64,000 bases of DNA. It comes from Lasiosphaeria ovina. Its lineage: Eukaryota; Ascomycota; Sordariomycetes; Sordariales; Lasiosphaeriaceae. The stretch covers positions 124,001-188,000 of the forward strand of contig JAULSN010000003.1 in the NCBI GenBank assembly GCA_033439765.1, in the 5' to 3' direction. The notes under the pieces are model-generated. The model was not told the DNA's origin, made no database searches, and was given only the letters and a program-made list of their open reading frames with translations. Both the position numbers and the translations under genes were made by a program. Below, in pieces: positions 32,114 through 42,274 of this stretch. The number at the start of each line of letters is the position of its first letter. Positions within the stretch are counted from its first letter, which is position 1.

Positions 32114-32256
32114 TTATGAGCGCAGGCAATGTGGCTGCTCTTCGTGCCCGCCAATTTGGGTGGTGGGCGCAGCGTGGCGATTGGCTGCAGCCATCCATGC
32201 ATGTGGGGGGGGGGGGTTGCAAATAGCAAATCTTGGGGGTGCAAACAGATTTTTCG
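32114..32256 (-). repeat. Right terminal inverted repeat of the MULE
   Basis: Inverted copy of 30512-30640, ending CAGATTTTTCG directly before the right target duplication; contains a 13-nt poly-G. Confidence 0.85.
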
Positions 32257-32265
32257 GGGGCTCTA
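32257..32265 (+). repeat. 9-bp target-site duplication, right copy
   Basis: GGGGCTCTA, identical to 30503-30511. Confidence 0.85.
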
Positions 32266-32839
32266 GCAATTTTAAGAAGTGTTTCATGTAGATTATGCGC
32301 GCGCTTAATTGGCTGTCCTCTGTCAGCTTACCGGCCCCGCATTCCCTCGCCATGCACCAACAAGCTAGTCCGGTACTGAGAACAGCACGTGGATGCCCCA
32401 GGGGTCGAAAAGCGGAAGGAAGTAACGGAATGATTGCCGTCAAACCTGGTAACATTGGTTAGCCGCAGGCTGTGTACATCATCACTTATCTCTTATCGTC
32501 AAGCTAGCCGAGTAGTCTTCAAACCGGAGGAGCAGCTTGGCAGCGGCCAACGATGGTGGAGTGAGCATTACCGCTGGTGTTGATCCTCTTGACAGAGAAT
32601 GACTAGAGGTGATTAGCGTGTTGTCAATAATTCGGGATGAAAGCAAGACTCTTGGACCCAGCAAAGTAAATGATGGGGAGTATCCTGTCGAGAAACGGTG
32701 CCGAGGGTGCTTCTTATGGCTGGCACGGAGATAATCGGAGCTGAACTTAAGCTCAGCCAACGATCATAGGAGCACGGAATAATCCATACCCCTGAAACCT
32801 CATCTTTGGGAAACCCTGGGCATGTAAATATTAGCTGCA
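32266..32839. other. Intergenic region, no gene recognised
   Basis: Between the MULE and the GT64-like gene. Only short shadow frames. Confidence 0.4.
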
Positions 32840-34185
32840 GTGCACAGAGCCAATAACCTTATTGGCTCCACTAGACTGGGAAAGGGGCGAAACCCAGTGT
32901 GTTTGCCGCAGGTTAACCGCTTCAGAGCAGCAGTTGTGGGACAACAAAGCCCCCACCTACAGCGACGTCTGACAGTTGACAAGTTTTCAGCTTTCAACAA
33001 TGGAAGTTTTAACCTTCTTTTGACTTTGGTCTCTCCAGACATCCTCAATGTCTCTCGGCGCAAAATAGAGCGCGCCTGGGAGACCCTGAAGAGCCTCCCT
33101 CCGCGCAAGCTCAGCACCATTTGCGCCTCAGTCGTCGCCCTGTTCGTCGTGACCTTTTGGATCCACAGCGATGGCTTCTTCGCCGCTTCGGACGCCACCT
33201 CGGCGTGGCGGCCACCATCCTTCCCGGCGCCAGCGTCGACATTAGCGCCGACGCCTCTGGTGCCGTCGGGGTATGTCGCAACCTGCGGAAACGTCACGCA
33301 CGCCGAGGCTCGAAAGGCGTGGCTGGAAGCCGACGCGCGGTACGCGCACCTGATGGACGACAAGTTCACGTCAGTCTCTCTCGCTGCTCCTTTCTTCTCA
33401 TGCCATCATTCTTGCTGACTCGCGCCGGGAACCCCTTTTCCAGTATCGCGATCCCCACGTACAAGCGCCCCGACGTGCTCAACAAGACCCTCGCGACGTT
33501 CCTCGGCCGCAAGATCCCCTCCCTCCACGAGATTGTCATTGTGTGGAACGAGCTCGACAAAACCCCGCCCGAAGGCTTCGTGTCGCAACACGGCGTCAAG
33601 GTCCGCCACCGCATGTCGGAGCGCAACAGCCTCAACATGCCCCTCGTCGCGGACCCGTTATACGAGACGCAGGCCATCCTGCAGCACGACGACAACGAGC
33701 CCGGCGACCTTGAGTTTGTCTTCCAGGCGTGGCGCCAGATGGGGCGGTACCGCGTGACGGGGGCGCTTCCGCGATGCTACAGCCGCAACGAACAGGGCCT
33801 GCTGCAGTATGGCCAGTGCCGCGAGGGCAGCGACTGGTACGCTTTGGTCTTGGCGAACTTGGCGTTTGTGCACATCTCACTCATGGACTATTACTCGTTG
33901 GATCAGCGCATCCCTACCCTGATCCGCGAGCACGCCGACGAGGTCTTCAACTGCGAGGATCTTGCCATTAATTATGTGGTTTCTATGCTGACGTGTACTG
34001 GTCCGTTGCACGTCATGGGGAAGGAACACTACAAGAACCAGGACCCCAAGGGCGGCATCAGCACGACCGGGGGCCACATGTCCAAGAGGCACAACTGCTT
34101 AAACGTTTTTGAGAAGATTGTTGGCTTTCTTCATTTGGTACAACAGATGGGGTCGATACAGCGGGGGGTTCCGCATTTCAACTAG
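32840..34185 (+). CDS. GT64 (exostosin-type) glycosyltransferase-like protein
   Basis: Exons 32840..33369 and 33444..34185 are joined by a 74-nt intron (GTCAGT...TTCCAG) so that KFT runs into IAIPTYKRPDVL. A signal anchor (residues ~95-115, LSTICASVVALFVVTFW) follows a basic segment, giving type II Golgi topology. The lumenal domain has GT64 blocks: PTYKRPDVLNKTLATFL, LHEIVIVWNE, an N-x-L-N region, DLEFVFQAWR, VTGALPR, FVHISLMDYY and a C-terminal NCEDLAINY. In EXT/EXTL2 enzymes the metal-binding motif is a DDD; here the equivalent reads QHDDNEPGD and looks two or three residues short, so activity is uncertain. The start is also uncertain: the first ~65 residues from 32840 look non-coding, and an acceptor-like CTCTCCAG ends near 33040, so an alternative first exon is possible. 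Confidence 0.65.
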
Positions 34186-35352
34186 ACCTAGACTTTGGTC
34201 ACAGAGAACGCACTAGACAAAAGCGGCGCTGGGGTTGGGGCGTTGTGTGGGACTATGGAGTATGGACATGAGTTGCGTTATGTTTTTAATATCAGGAAAC
34301 CCGATTTCTATGTAAAATTATATACGGTCAGGTCTATCTTGGGAAGAACCTGTAATAACTCTTCAGGTTTGTATCTAGCAACTAAATATTCAGGTATTAA
34401 TGAAAAGAGAAATGGAATTTAGTTGCCCAAGGCTATCGATGTCCCGACCAGGCAGCAAGCCAAATCAGAGGGCCACCGCGCTTTGCGCTGTTGCTTCGAC
34501 AAGCCTGACTGTCTCGCAGAGCTTGCGAGAGTCAAAAGCCGTTTTTAGACCCGCCGAGTACCTATCTACGGTTACAGTGAAGGCGGAGGGTGCATTTCTC
34601 GGTTCAACGTGACACAGCCAAAACATGCTGGTCAACTATTTAGTGCAGTCGTCTGCAAGATTTCCCGGTCGCATCGCCTGGTCTTAACACTCAGTTAGTG
34701 AGTTCTGCCTGCAGCCCTGCCAAAACACATGCTTCCATAACAGCTATGACTGCATAATTGTTAACGCCGATTTTACAGCCACTGCATCATGTGGAGGGCC
34801 TGCGGTGAAGTTCTTCCTATATTTTACAAGATCATGTCATGGGTTGCACCTTGCCTGCAATACATCTTTCCAGTCCGCCATGAAGTCGCCCTCAGATCCC
34901 ACAGGCTACCTAGGCATTGGAACTCTGAACATGGAATGTACCGCACGCTTTCTGCCCAGTACACCACAAGGAGCACTGGGCCATACAAGTAGCGCGTACT
35001 TCGTAGTTGCCCCGAAGCACTCTCACGCCTGAAAGTACAGTGTTGACATGAGAACTTCAAATCAGTTCCGACTCCGGATAGGGGACTCGAATATCGATAC
35101 CCTCGCTCGCAGCTGACAAGGTCGTATTGTATCTCGCTTCTGCCCTCCTTCAGAGCTAGGCAAAGATTTTCGAGACAATTAAGCAACTTTTACACATAAA
35201 TCACGATCTAATTGCCCCGCTTGCTGGGTGTCCTAATCCCGAATTTTGATACAATCCAATTTCCATGCCGTAATCCAACCGCACCTTAACGCCAAAAGCA
35301 AAACCCAAAGTATATCCCAACGACATGAATCCACAATTATCATTAACTACCG
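34186..35352. other. Intergenic region between convergent glycosyltransferase genes
   Basis: About 1.2 kb with no supported gene or RNA. Confidence 0.45.
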
Positions 35353-36643
35353 TCACGGCGCGCTCTTGTCCTTGATCTGATCCCCCTCGAGCTTGGATCC
35401 CCTGTAGTCCGCCACCGTCTGCGCCTTTGTGAACACATTGCCCAGCAGCGGCACAAACGCCTGCATGACGCCGTCGGCTAGCTGCTGCGGCGTGAGCCCC
35501 TTGCCGCCCCAGAGGTGGCGCACAAACTGGCCCTTGCAGTTGCCAAACCAACCTTTGCCATCGGGCAGCGGGCCGCCGTTGGCCTCGGAGCACGGGATCT
35601 GCCGGATCATCTCCTTGCCCGGGCTCTTCTCGACCGTCAGGCCGTCCAGGAAGTCGTAGCGCACGAAGCTGCTGAAGCCCGACTGCTCGTGAAACATGAC
35701 GTTCTTGTAGTGCGCGCAGCCCGGGTAGCGCGTCTCCTCGGGGCACTCGGCCCAGTCCTTGAACAGGCGCTGGGCGTTGTCGCTCTGGTGGGCGATGACG
35801 AAGCCCGAGTTGAGATTGATGTTGCCCTTGCGGTCGGCATTGCCGCCCGTGTGCGGGTCCTCGGCCATGGCCACCATCACCTGGTCGTTGATGCGCCAGT
35901 AGTTCATCAGCCACTCGATGGGCACGGCCGGGTTGGTGAACATGGCGTCAAAGTCGACCATGACCACGTACTCGTACTGCTTGAGCATCTCCTGCGTGAA
36001 GATGACCTTGACCCAGTGCGGCGCGCGGTCGGCGTAGGCCGGCGCCCGCACGAACTTGTAGCTGTAGCCGTGGATCATGGCGTAGAGGGAATGCGAGAGA
36101 AAGCCGGCCGAGTGGATGTCGAGGTTGGACCAGAGGGGGGGTGTGGTCGGGTTGAACACCTCGCCGTCGCCGACATGGGGGCGTGTGTCGACATCGAGGA
36201 TGAGGAGGCGAGAGCCAAGGGAGGAGCGGTGCGCCAATTCGGACTCGGGGGGGAGGCGCTTGGTCTCGCCGTCGTAGGTGGTGAAGGAGGGTTCGGTGAT
36301 GGGGAGGATGAGGGGCCGCCAGAGGGCGCGTACGAGGGAGGACAAGTTGTCGAGGTCGGCCGTCGAAGTGTTTGTCGCGGGGTCCGAGTGGAAAGCGCAG
36401 GTTGTCGGCGTGAAGGGGTGTAGGACGGAATCGGGTCTAGAGAGAGTTAACACTCCATTGGTTTGACGGGCGGTGCATGCCAACGGGCAAGGAGGGAGCT
36501 CGGCAAGGATTAGGAACGGGTACTCGCATTTTATCGCGATGGTAAAAAACCGTACTAAGCCCAAAAACAAAGAAGACGAACGGGAGGACGAGGAACGTCC
36601 TTCGCCATGGCTGCATGTTGAAGAGGGACGCGATGCCAGTCAT
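35353..36643 (-). CDS. GT34-family galactosyl/mannosyltransferase (Gma12/Mnn10 type)
   Basis: Exons 36643..36528 and 36436..35353 encode 399 aa. The first exon supplies a cytoplasmic start and a signal anchor (RRTFLVLPFVFFVFGLSTVFY), the second the lumenal catalytic domain. It carries GT34 blocks: LLILDVDTRPH, SLYAMIHGYSYKFV, RAPHWVKVIFTQEMLKQYEYVVMVDFDAMF with the DXD-type metal site (nt ~35945-35960), INLNSGFVIAHQSDNAQRLFKDW and FVRHLWGG. Family members transfer galactose or mannose in the Golgi during outer-chain glycan synthesis. The only junction that keeps the frame uses a GC donor (AAAT|GCGAGT, 91-nt intron, acceptor CTCTCTAG), giving HRDK-IPDSVLHPF. If that intron is not real, a frameshift separates the anchor from the enzyme. 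Confidence 0.8.
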
Positions 36644-37746
36644 TCGGCAATGGCGAGCCTCGCAAACGAGTCCGAAAGAACTCTGAAAGGGCGTCAAGGA
36701 AAGATGCGACGGGTTGAAACAAACTTGGCGGGGCGCCAAGACCAACTGGACCGAATGTGCCAGGGGGGTGCCCCTGTCGTTCAAAATCCTTGTCACTTCG
36801 TAAGCGGCTAAGGTAAGCAAACTGCAGCAGCAGCCAGGACGAAGCTGTTCGCCAGTTGCCCTGGGCGAAAAGACTCTCCAAGAAACATAGATAAAATACG
36901 CACTGCCTTTACCACAATTGTCATGTGTTCAACGGGATACTTATTAGCACTGATGGTAATTCTAAAGCTGAGAGACTTGACTGGAAATTGATTTACCTGC
37001 GTCACATCCAGAGATCTAAGTGCAAACATTCCGGAGGAGAAAAGAAAAGGCTGGAGTACGACCGGAAGCGTTCCTGTTCCTGCTGGAGTGAGGAAGCATG
37101 TCAATTCGTGAGGATATTCCGCGAAGAGGGCCTAATCGACTCAGTCAGGGCAAAGCGTGAAAACCAGGAAGGTGACAGACAACGCGAGAAAGAGCTGGAC
37201 GTTAAGTTTTCTGCCGGCAGAAAAGATACATACCCATAGCGGCAGAATTGCTCCCTTTTTGTTAAGCCAGGTACGTATCTTTTCTGTCAGCAGAAAATTA
37301 ACCTAGCTCTCAATGAAGCTCAGTTCCACCCTTTACGCTCGGTTCTAGGATTCCCACAGAGCCTTCCGCAGCTGTTGACCGGAGCCTGGGAAGGTGGGTT
37401 CTTATACGGTTGTTTTAGTGTGGCTTTATGTCTCTCAGACCCTAGGTAGCCAAAAAGGACGCCGCCTCGTGCCCTAGCAGCCGCCGAGTGATTTGCTAGG
37501 GCTGTCTGTAGCCTTCTGGAGAAAGCGGTGGTGGCGGTTGGTGGCGGCGATATTGATGGCGGCGATGATGGGGCTGGACAGCGGGGCTAACCCCCGTGAT
37601 TGGCAATGCTCGCGCCGCAAGACAGTGCATATTGAGGCCGCCGCAGCGCCTGCGGCCAGTCGACTGAGCATGTGCAATTTCAATCCTTCTCTTCTCCCTC
37701 TCCACAACAAAACTGCACACTCTCATTCTTGATCCAGTTCAATCCC
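36644..37746. other. Divergent promoter region with a MITE-like hairpin
   Basis: About 1.1 kb between the GT34 and HET genes. It contains the 102-bp inverted-repeat element listed separately. No coding region is supported. Confidence 0.45.
37201..37302. mobile_element. MITE-like 102-bp inverted-repeat element
   Basis: Terminal inverted repeats of ~33 bp: GTTAAGTTTTCTGCCGGCAG... at the left and its near complement ...GTCAGCAGAAAATTAAC at the right, with GATACRTACC completing each arm. Each arm holds an internal palindrome (TTTTCTGCCGGCAGAAAA is perfect). The outer ends contain TTAA. No coding capacity. Confidence 0.7.
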
Positions 37747-40109
37747 ATGGAGAAAGGATCCACGAATAAAGCAAACCTCGCCATGCGCGGCACAAAACGG
37801 CGTCCCGATACGCAAACTACTCTTGGCGTTCACCTGACACCGCCGGCCAAACGATCGCGTGGGCCTTCTTCGGTTGAAGCTCCAAGGCTATGTCGAGATT
37901 GCCGAGAACTAGACCTCCCCAGAGCCTTCGCAGAAGCCGACGAGTTCTTCGACGCCAACTGGGACCTCGTGCTAGGGCTTCGGCAGCGCAACTCTCCCAG
38001 CTTCACCGGGCTCCAAGTCGCGACCCTGGGCACCCGCATCGTCCCGGACGAGAAGGCCGCCTGCCAGCTCTGTAGGTTTCTGTGGGACGTGCGAGCTGGC
38101 GACGCCGCCGACGATGGTTACCACCTGCGCTCCTTTCCTAGTTTCTGGGCCCTACCGTTCATCAAGCTAAGCAGCGGCGCGATCCGCAGCAACCACCGCC
38201 GGGCGCCGTCCAGTGTCCTGGCCGTCGTTCCGGCGCACCTGAGCGATCAAGGCGAGATCCGCGCTAGGCTTCTGGGTCACGGATCGGTTATCTTCCGGGC
38301 CCCCGCCTCCGTCACCAACCCCAGGTTCGTCACGGCGAGGCCCATCGCCCCAATCGCCGATCTGGGCCTCGTCAGCGACTGGATTGCCTTTTGTGCCAAA
38401 AACCACGGGCCAGGCTGCCTCGAAACCAAGGGCGGGAGGGGGAAGAGATCCAAGACGGTCGCCGGCTTCCGCCTGCTTGACTGTGCTACGAGGTTGGTCG
38501 TGGAGGCCTCGGTCCGCCAGCGCTTCGTTGCTCTGAGCTACGTCTGGGGTGCCCCGGGGGGGACCGCCGACGCAGCAGCCCTGCTCCGGTGGCCCAAGGT
38601 TGTAGAGGATGCCATTGCCGTCACCGAGGCCCTGGGCCTTCGGTACCTCTGGGTGGACCGGTACTGCATCGACCAGGATAACGCCAAGGAGAAGCACCAG
38701 CAGATCTCCAATATGCACATAATCTACCAGCAAGCCCAGCTTACCATTGTCGCTGCGGCCGGGAGCGATTCAAACTACGGTATGAGCAGAGCTGCCACTC
38801 AAGGGGGGAGGAAGGAAATTGGCGGCTGATGCTTGACACTTACCTAGGTTTACCCGGCGTCAGCCGTCTTCGTGAGACCCTTCCCAGTGTCTCGGTTTCT
38901 GGACTCGACTTACTTGCTGTCCCGCAAGACGCGTATAAATCGATTCGGGAGTCGACGTGGTGGGAGCGCGGATGGACGTACCAGGAGGGGGTGCTGTCGC
39001 GAAGGAGAGTCGTCTTTACCGAACACCAGATCTACTTTGAGTGCGGTGCCATGGTCGGGTACGAATGTTTCCAGCTGCCGCCGAGCGCCTTTCACTCGCC
39101 CAGCCTGCTGAACCAAGAGAGGTTCATCCGAGGCGGCCTCCTCAGCGGATTCAGCGGCGTCGAATCCCGCGGCGCCAGCTCCTTCAGACAAACAACTTCG
39201 GCCCACAAGGATGTACGAGACGTTGCGGCTTCCCATATTAGGAATTACAGCCACCGGAAGCTCAGTTACAACACCGACGTTTTCAACGCCATCCAGGGCA
39301 TCCTGACCTCCCTCCAAATTCACACCGTCCTTGGAATCATTCTTCCGTCCTCTCCAGCCGGCTTATTCCCCGGCTCTTCAACGCCGCCAGCGGAGACGAG
39401 GAGGGACCTCTGCGCCGGGCTTGTCAGTTGGTGGCACGAGAGTCCACATGCAATTCGCATTCCCGAGTTTCCCTCGTGGTCCTGGGTCGGCTGGCGAGGC
39501 AATGTCGTTACGCCGAGCAGCTTGAGAATGCCGAACCAGCTCCACGACGTGAGATCAGCCCCAAACCGTCTCCCAACCGAGGCTGAAAGGAAAAGACGTT
39601 TCTCTGAGCCGATGGCGCCAAAGCTCGCTTTACATACCAGTATGGGAGCACTCGATCGCGTAGCCAAGTCAGGCCGGGATACCTCGGCAGCCAACTATTC
39701 TAGTGTGGATCGCCCTGGCATCTTGATCCGGAGTTACCAGTGCTTGAACCTCAATCGATGCCGCCTGACGACCTCGCCGCTCCGACTTGAGTGGCAGCAC
39801 TCCAACCCGCTCTTGGGAGAAGCCCTGGACATGAGGCTCAAACTCTCCGTCGACCTACACGGCAGTAGCAGGAGCGAGACACCGGAGGGGGGAGGGCATA
39901 ATATCGAATTCGTATTGATGGCCAGGGTGGAAAAGGATTTCGTTTTTCTGGTCATTCGGCGTGACCCAGGCATTAACCTGAAGTATGGCGAAAGATATGA
40001 CGAAAGAATTGGACTAGGATTTCTTAAGATGGCCGTTTACCAAGCAGCGGTTGCGGCAGGAGAGTCGCCGCTCCTCTTCATCGATAACCGGCCGCTTCAC
40101 ATAAGGTAA
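37747..40109 (+). CDS. HET-domain (heterokaryon incompatibility) protein
   Basis: Exons 37747..38779 and 38848..40109 encode 764 aa; the 68-nt intron (GTATGA...ACCTAG) joins SDSNYG to LPGVSRL. The start ATGGAGAAAGG heads a basic N-terminal region. An N-terminal Cys-containing segment (CRDCREL, CQLCRFL) may bind metal. The HET domain spans residues ~257-450 with its usual blocks: RFVALSYVWG, VVEDAIAVTEALGLRYLWVDRYCIDQ, ISNMHIIYQQAQLTIVAAAG, and across the splice TWWERGWTYQEGVLSRRRVVFTE. A C-terminal W-S-W-V-G-W motif follows. HET proteins trigger cell death after fusion between unlike strains and also act in innate-type recognition. No NACHT or other signalling domain is attached. The gene appears intact. 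Confidence 0.88.
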
Positions 40110-40170
40110 TGGGAAAGGCGGAGCAATGGACTTCAGCGGTCTGAAGGTATTTCATTATTTCTTTTGGGAC

Positions 40171-40500
40171 TCAGAGGTCCCGCAAAGCGATCAGAATTTC
40201 ATCACGTATACCCTCCACCCAGCCATCAAAGGCCAAAGTGGGTTGATACGTTGCTCGATCCGACATGTGGAAATCGACCTGTGATTTGTACCATTCTGAG
40301 GTGACAACGGCTAAGCCAAGATTTTTGTTAGTGGTTTTCACCAGGAGTTTGCTCGTCTGGAGGAAAGACTGAGCCTCTCTATATCTTGGAGTGAACACCC
40401 TACACGCTGTAGGAGAGTTTGAGAGTTGAGCCTCAAGAGTCTCCCTGGCGAGTCTGATGCCTTCCTCGATGTGTGGTTTGGACTGTGGAGGTCGCCATAT
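40171..40500 (-). CDS. Orphan terminal exon of an unrecognised gene
   Basis: A minus-strand frame opens exactly at a strong acceptor (TTCCTAACTAG, with a CTAAC branch-like motif, at 40511..40501) and reads WRPPQSKPHIEEGIRLARETLEAQ ... TNKNLGLAVVTSEWYKSQVDFH ... YQPTLAFDGWVEGIRDEILIALRDL to a stop. Composition is protein-like (amphipathic, charged), and the acceptor supports it being a last exon. I find no upstream exon: the DNA from 40510 to 41000 is AT-rich and degenerate. It is either a remnant whose 5' part was lost or a gene with a distant first exon. No domain was recognised. Confidence 0.4.
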   Translation of the reverse strand: MWRPPQSKPHIEEGIRLARETLEAQLSNSPTACRVFTPRYREAQSFLQTSKLLVKTTNKNLGLAVVTSEWYKSQVDFHMSDRATYQPTLAFDGWVEGIRDEILIALRDL

Positions 40501-40999
40501 CTAGTTAGGAAATTTGAAAATGTCGTGAGAAATGGCTCTATTTCCCATAGTATCGGCGGAGCTATCGCGAACGCTATAACTAGGGACTTATATAGATAGG
40601 TTTTTGATAATTAGTTTCGTTTTTATTAACTACTAGAAAATATTTACATTGTAATTTCCGGGCGTGAGGAAGCGGCCCTCAGCCCGCATCCGCTTGTAGC
40701 AGGCGGCGTCGAGAGAGCGGAAGAAGCACTTCATTTTTTCGTCATCCCGCGTAAGAGTGGCGCCAAACACAACAGGAGCGCAGACTTACCGACGGCTCGA
40801 GCCCTAGCAAAGGGCGTAGCGGAGTTCGATGAGAACGGTGATGGTAATATACTTAGTACCTTGAAAAAAAAAAACTTTAGTAGAGAAAATAAAAAGGGTA
40901 TGTGGTCTAGGGTATTATTGTAAGGAGTAGGTGAGGCTTAGAAGGCAAGATGTACAACGACCCAAATCGACACTACAGAGCATCGAACATACCAAGGTA
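40501..40999. other. AT-rich region, probably repeat-degraded
   Basis: No gene. Contains A-tracts (~40866) and no coding signal. Confidence 0.4.
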
Positions 41000-42032
41000 T
41001 TACACGGCTGAGATGGGTAAAGTGCTCAAGATAATTGAAAAAGGCACTACGCCAATTTTCTTTTGGTAGCCAAGGATGCCATGGTGGGTGCCTATGGAAC
41101 GAACCGAGATAACTGGCGAGGAGGGGAAGGGTGGTGTTCTACTGTGCGCAGTCCGAAACTTACAGTCGGCGGCATCCGACCGGGAGTCCACCTGTTTGAG
41201 CAGCAATGCCTCGTTCGGCATTTGGTCGCCCACAAAGTACCAGCGGTGGTTTTCGTTGAAGTAGATGTTGCAGCCCTCGCCGATGGCGTCGGGGTAGACT
41301 TGGTCGACGTCGACAATGTCCTTAGTGCTGCAGCTGCGGTGATCGCAAACCGCGAGGGGCCAGTGTCGGACTGGTCTGTTGAGGGGTTTCCACACCCTGC
41401 CCGAGTGTTTCTCCGTTAGCTATACCACCTTGCTGCAGGTAATTATCCGGCATGTATTACAACTAGGTAAGGTAGGATGTATGTATGCCACTATGAATGA
41501 AACGGCAAAAGACAAAAGACATACCCAAACATCTGGGTCCGACCCGTGGATGGGTCTATGCCGGCCTTTTCAAGCGACGCAACGGCCTGTTTGACGCGCT
41601 CGGCGCGGGAAGAGTCTCGGCGAATGGAATATGCACTGTTAGTGGTATGTATCGGTGAAAAAAAGGAATAGCAAGACCGTGTATTGAGACACTCACCGAC
41701 ATGGACGGCTCGGATGGGCTGGATGTGTTTGTCCTGAAATTGCGTTGCTGGGAACTGAGGGGTTCTTCGTCGGATCTTGGCAAGAGGTTTTGTCATGTTA
41801 ATTGGGATGACGGCGATTTCCGGCCGAATGACTTGAACTTGTCCTCCTGGCCTCGGATGTCCTCAATGGCCACGTCGTAGAAGTCGAATTCCGGATTAGC
41901 CTGCTTGGCGCCATCGCCCTTTATAGTTGTCAACTGGAAAGTGGATGAAGAACGGCTTCTCATGCTCGAAAATGGGTCGTATTTGAGGTAGCGCAAGCTT
42001 CCCGGTGCCTGGTATGGACGAGCGAGGGACAT
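41000..42032 (-). pseudogene. asaB/CmcJ-like 2-oxoglutarate-type hydroxylase/desaturase pseudogene
   Basis: Minus-strand pieces match the fungal asaB / 'GA4 desaturase' family in the right order, but in different frames. The start is MSLARPYQAPGSLRYLKYD. A one-base shift then gives PIFEHEKPFFIHFPVDNYK, and a shift back gives NPEFDFYDVAIEDIRGQEDKFK; further shifts around 41830-41740 alternate PSVPSN and FQDKHIQP. Exon-like pieces follow (IRRDSSRAERVKQAVASLEKAG, then VWKPLNRPVRHWPLAVCDHRS ... NENHRWYFVGDQMPNEALLLKQVDS). The expected C-terminal 'PH.AF.NP ... R.S.E.R' block is missing. At least three indels make it non-functional as read. Such enzymes commonly tailor secondary metabolites, which fits the PKS-NRPS nearby. 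A Copia element sits 25 bp upstream of its start codon. Confidence 0.65.
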
Positions 42033-42052
42033 ATTCCGTAATGAGAATCTAC

Positions 42053-42057
42053 GGCGG
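42053..42057 (+). repeat. Copia target-site duplication, left
   Basis: GGCGG, repeated at 47592-47596; the match extends to GGCGGTG because the next bases agree by chance or through LTR ends. Confidence 0.8.
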
Positions 42058-42274
42058 TGTTAGAAAGGCCATACTGGATTTGGCATGGTCTTGAGGGTCC
42101 GGGCAGGGGCCGGGCAGGGTGCGCACAGGGCACCTAATTAGACCGCCTTTTCCACAGGCTCTACACTGGTCCCCGGCCTACAGGGCGAAGAGCTTTTCTT
42201 CCTTCTATACAACGGAATACACACACTTGGAATACCCTCTTTTTGACTGCTTTTGCATGCTTTGGCTTCTGAAA
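42058..42274 (+). repeat. Copia 5' LTR
   Basis: 217 bp, TGTTAGAAAGGCC...GGCTTCTGAAA. Its two substitutions relative to the 3' LTR are both CA/TG-to-TA type (CCTACAGG vs CCTGCAGG; CTATACAA vs CTACACAA). Confidence 0.9.

Larger units (their letters stand above)
30512..32256 (-). mobile_element. Degenerate Mutator-like element (MULE) with long TIRs
   Basis: The 1,745-bp element has left TIR 30512..30640 and right TIR 32114..32256. They are inverted copies beginning CGAAAAATCTGTTTGCACCC and sharing ATTTGCTATTTGCAACCCCC, GCAGCCAATCGCCACGCTGC and GCCCACCACCCAAATTGG. The right copy has a longer poly-C and a 13-bp insertion. Perfect 9-bp target duplications (GGGGCTCTA) flank it, the hallmark of the Mutator superfamily. 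On the minus strand the interior encodes the decayed C-terminal part of a MULE transposase: KPEYYLAAYSGAFTTQ*GLPYKHLIYRLLQDD and LLLKDIDSHW*LK (~31900-31715), where stops fall at expected Trp positions. A Lys/Arg/Glu-rich coiled-coil tail follows (FKQADLLKQLQDQIIRD..., ~31400-31110). The N-terminal catalytic region is missing, so the copy is non-autonomous. Confidence 0.85.

Noticed and set aside
35060..35130. TTCGAGTCCCC sequence resembling a tRNA T arm
   Set aside because: No D arm, anticodon arm or acceptor stem at the required distances.
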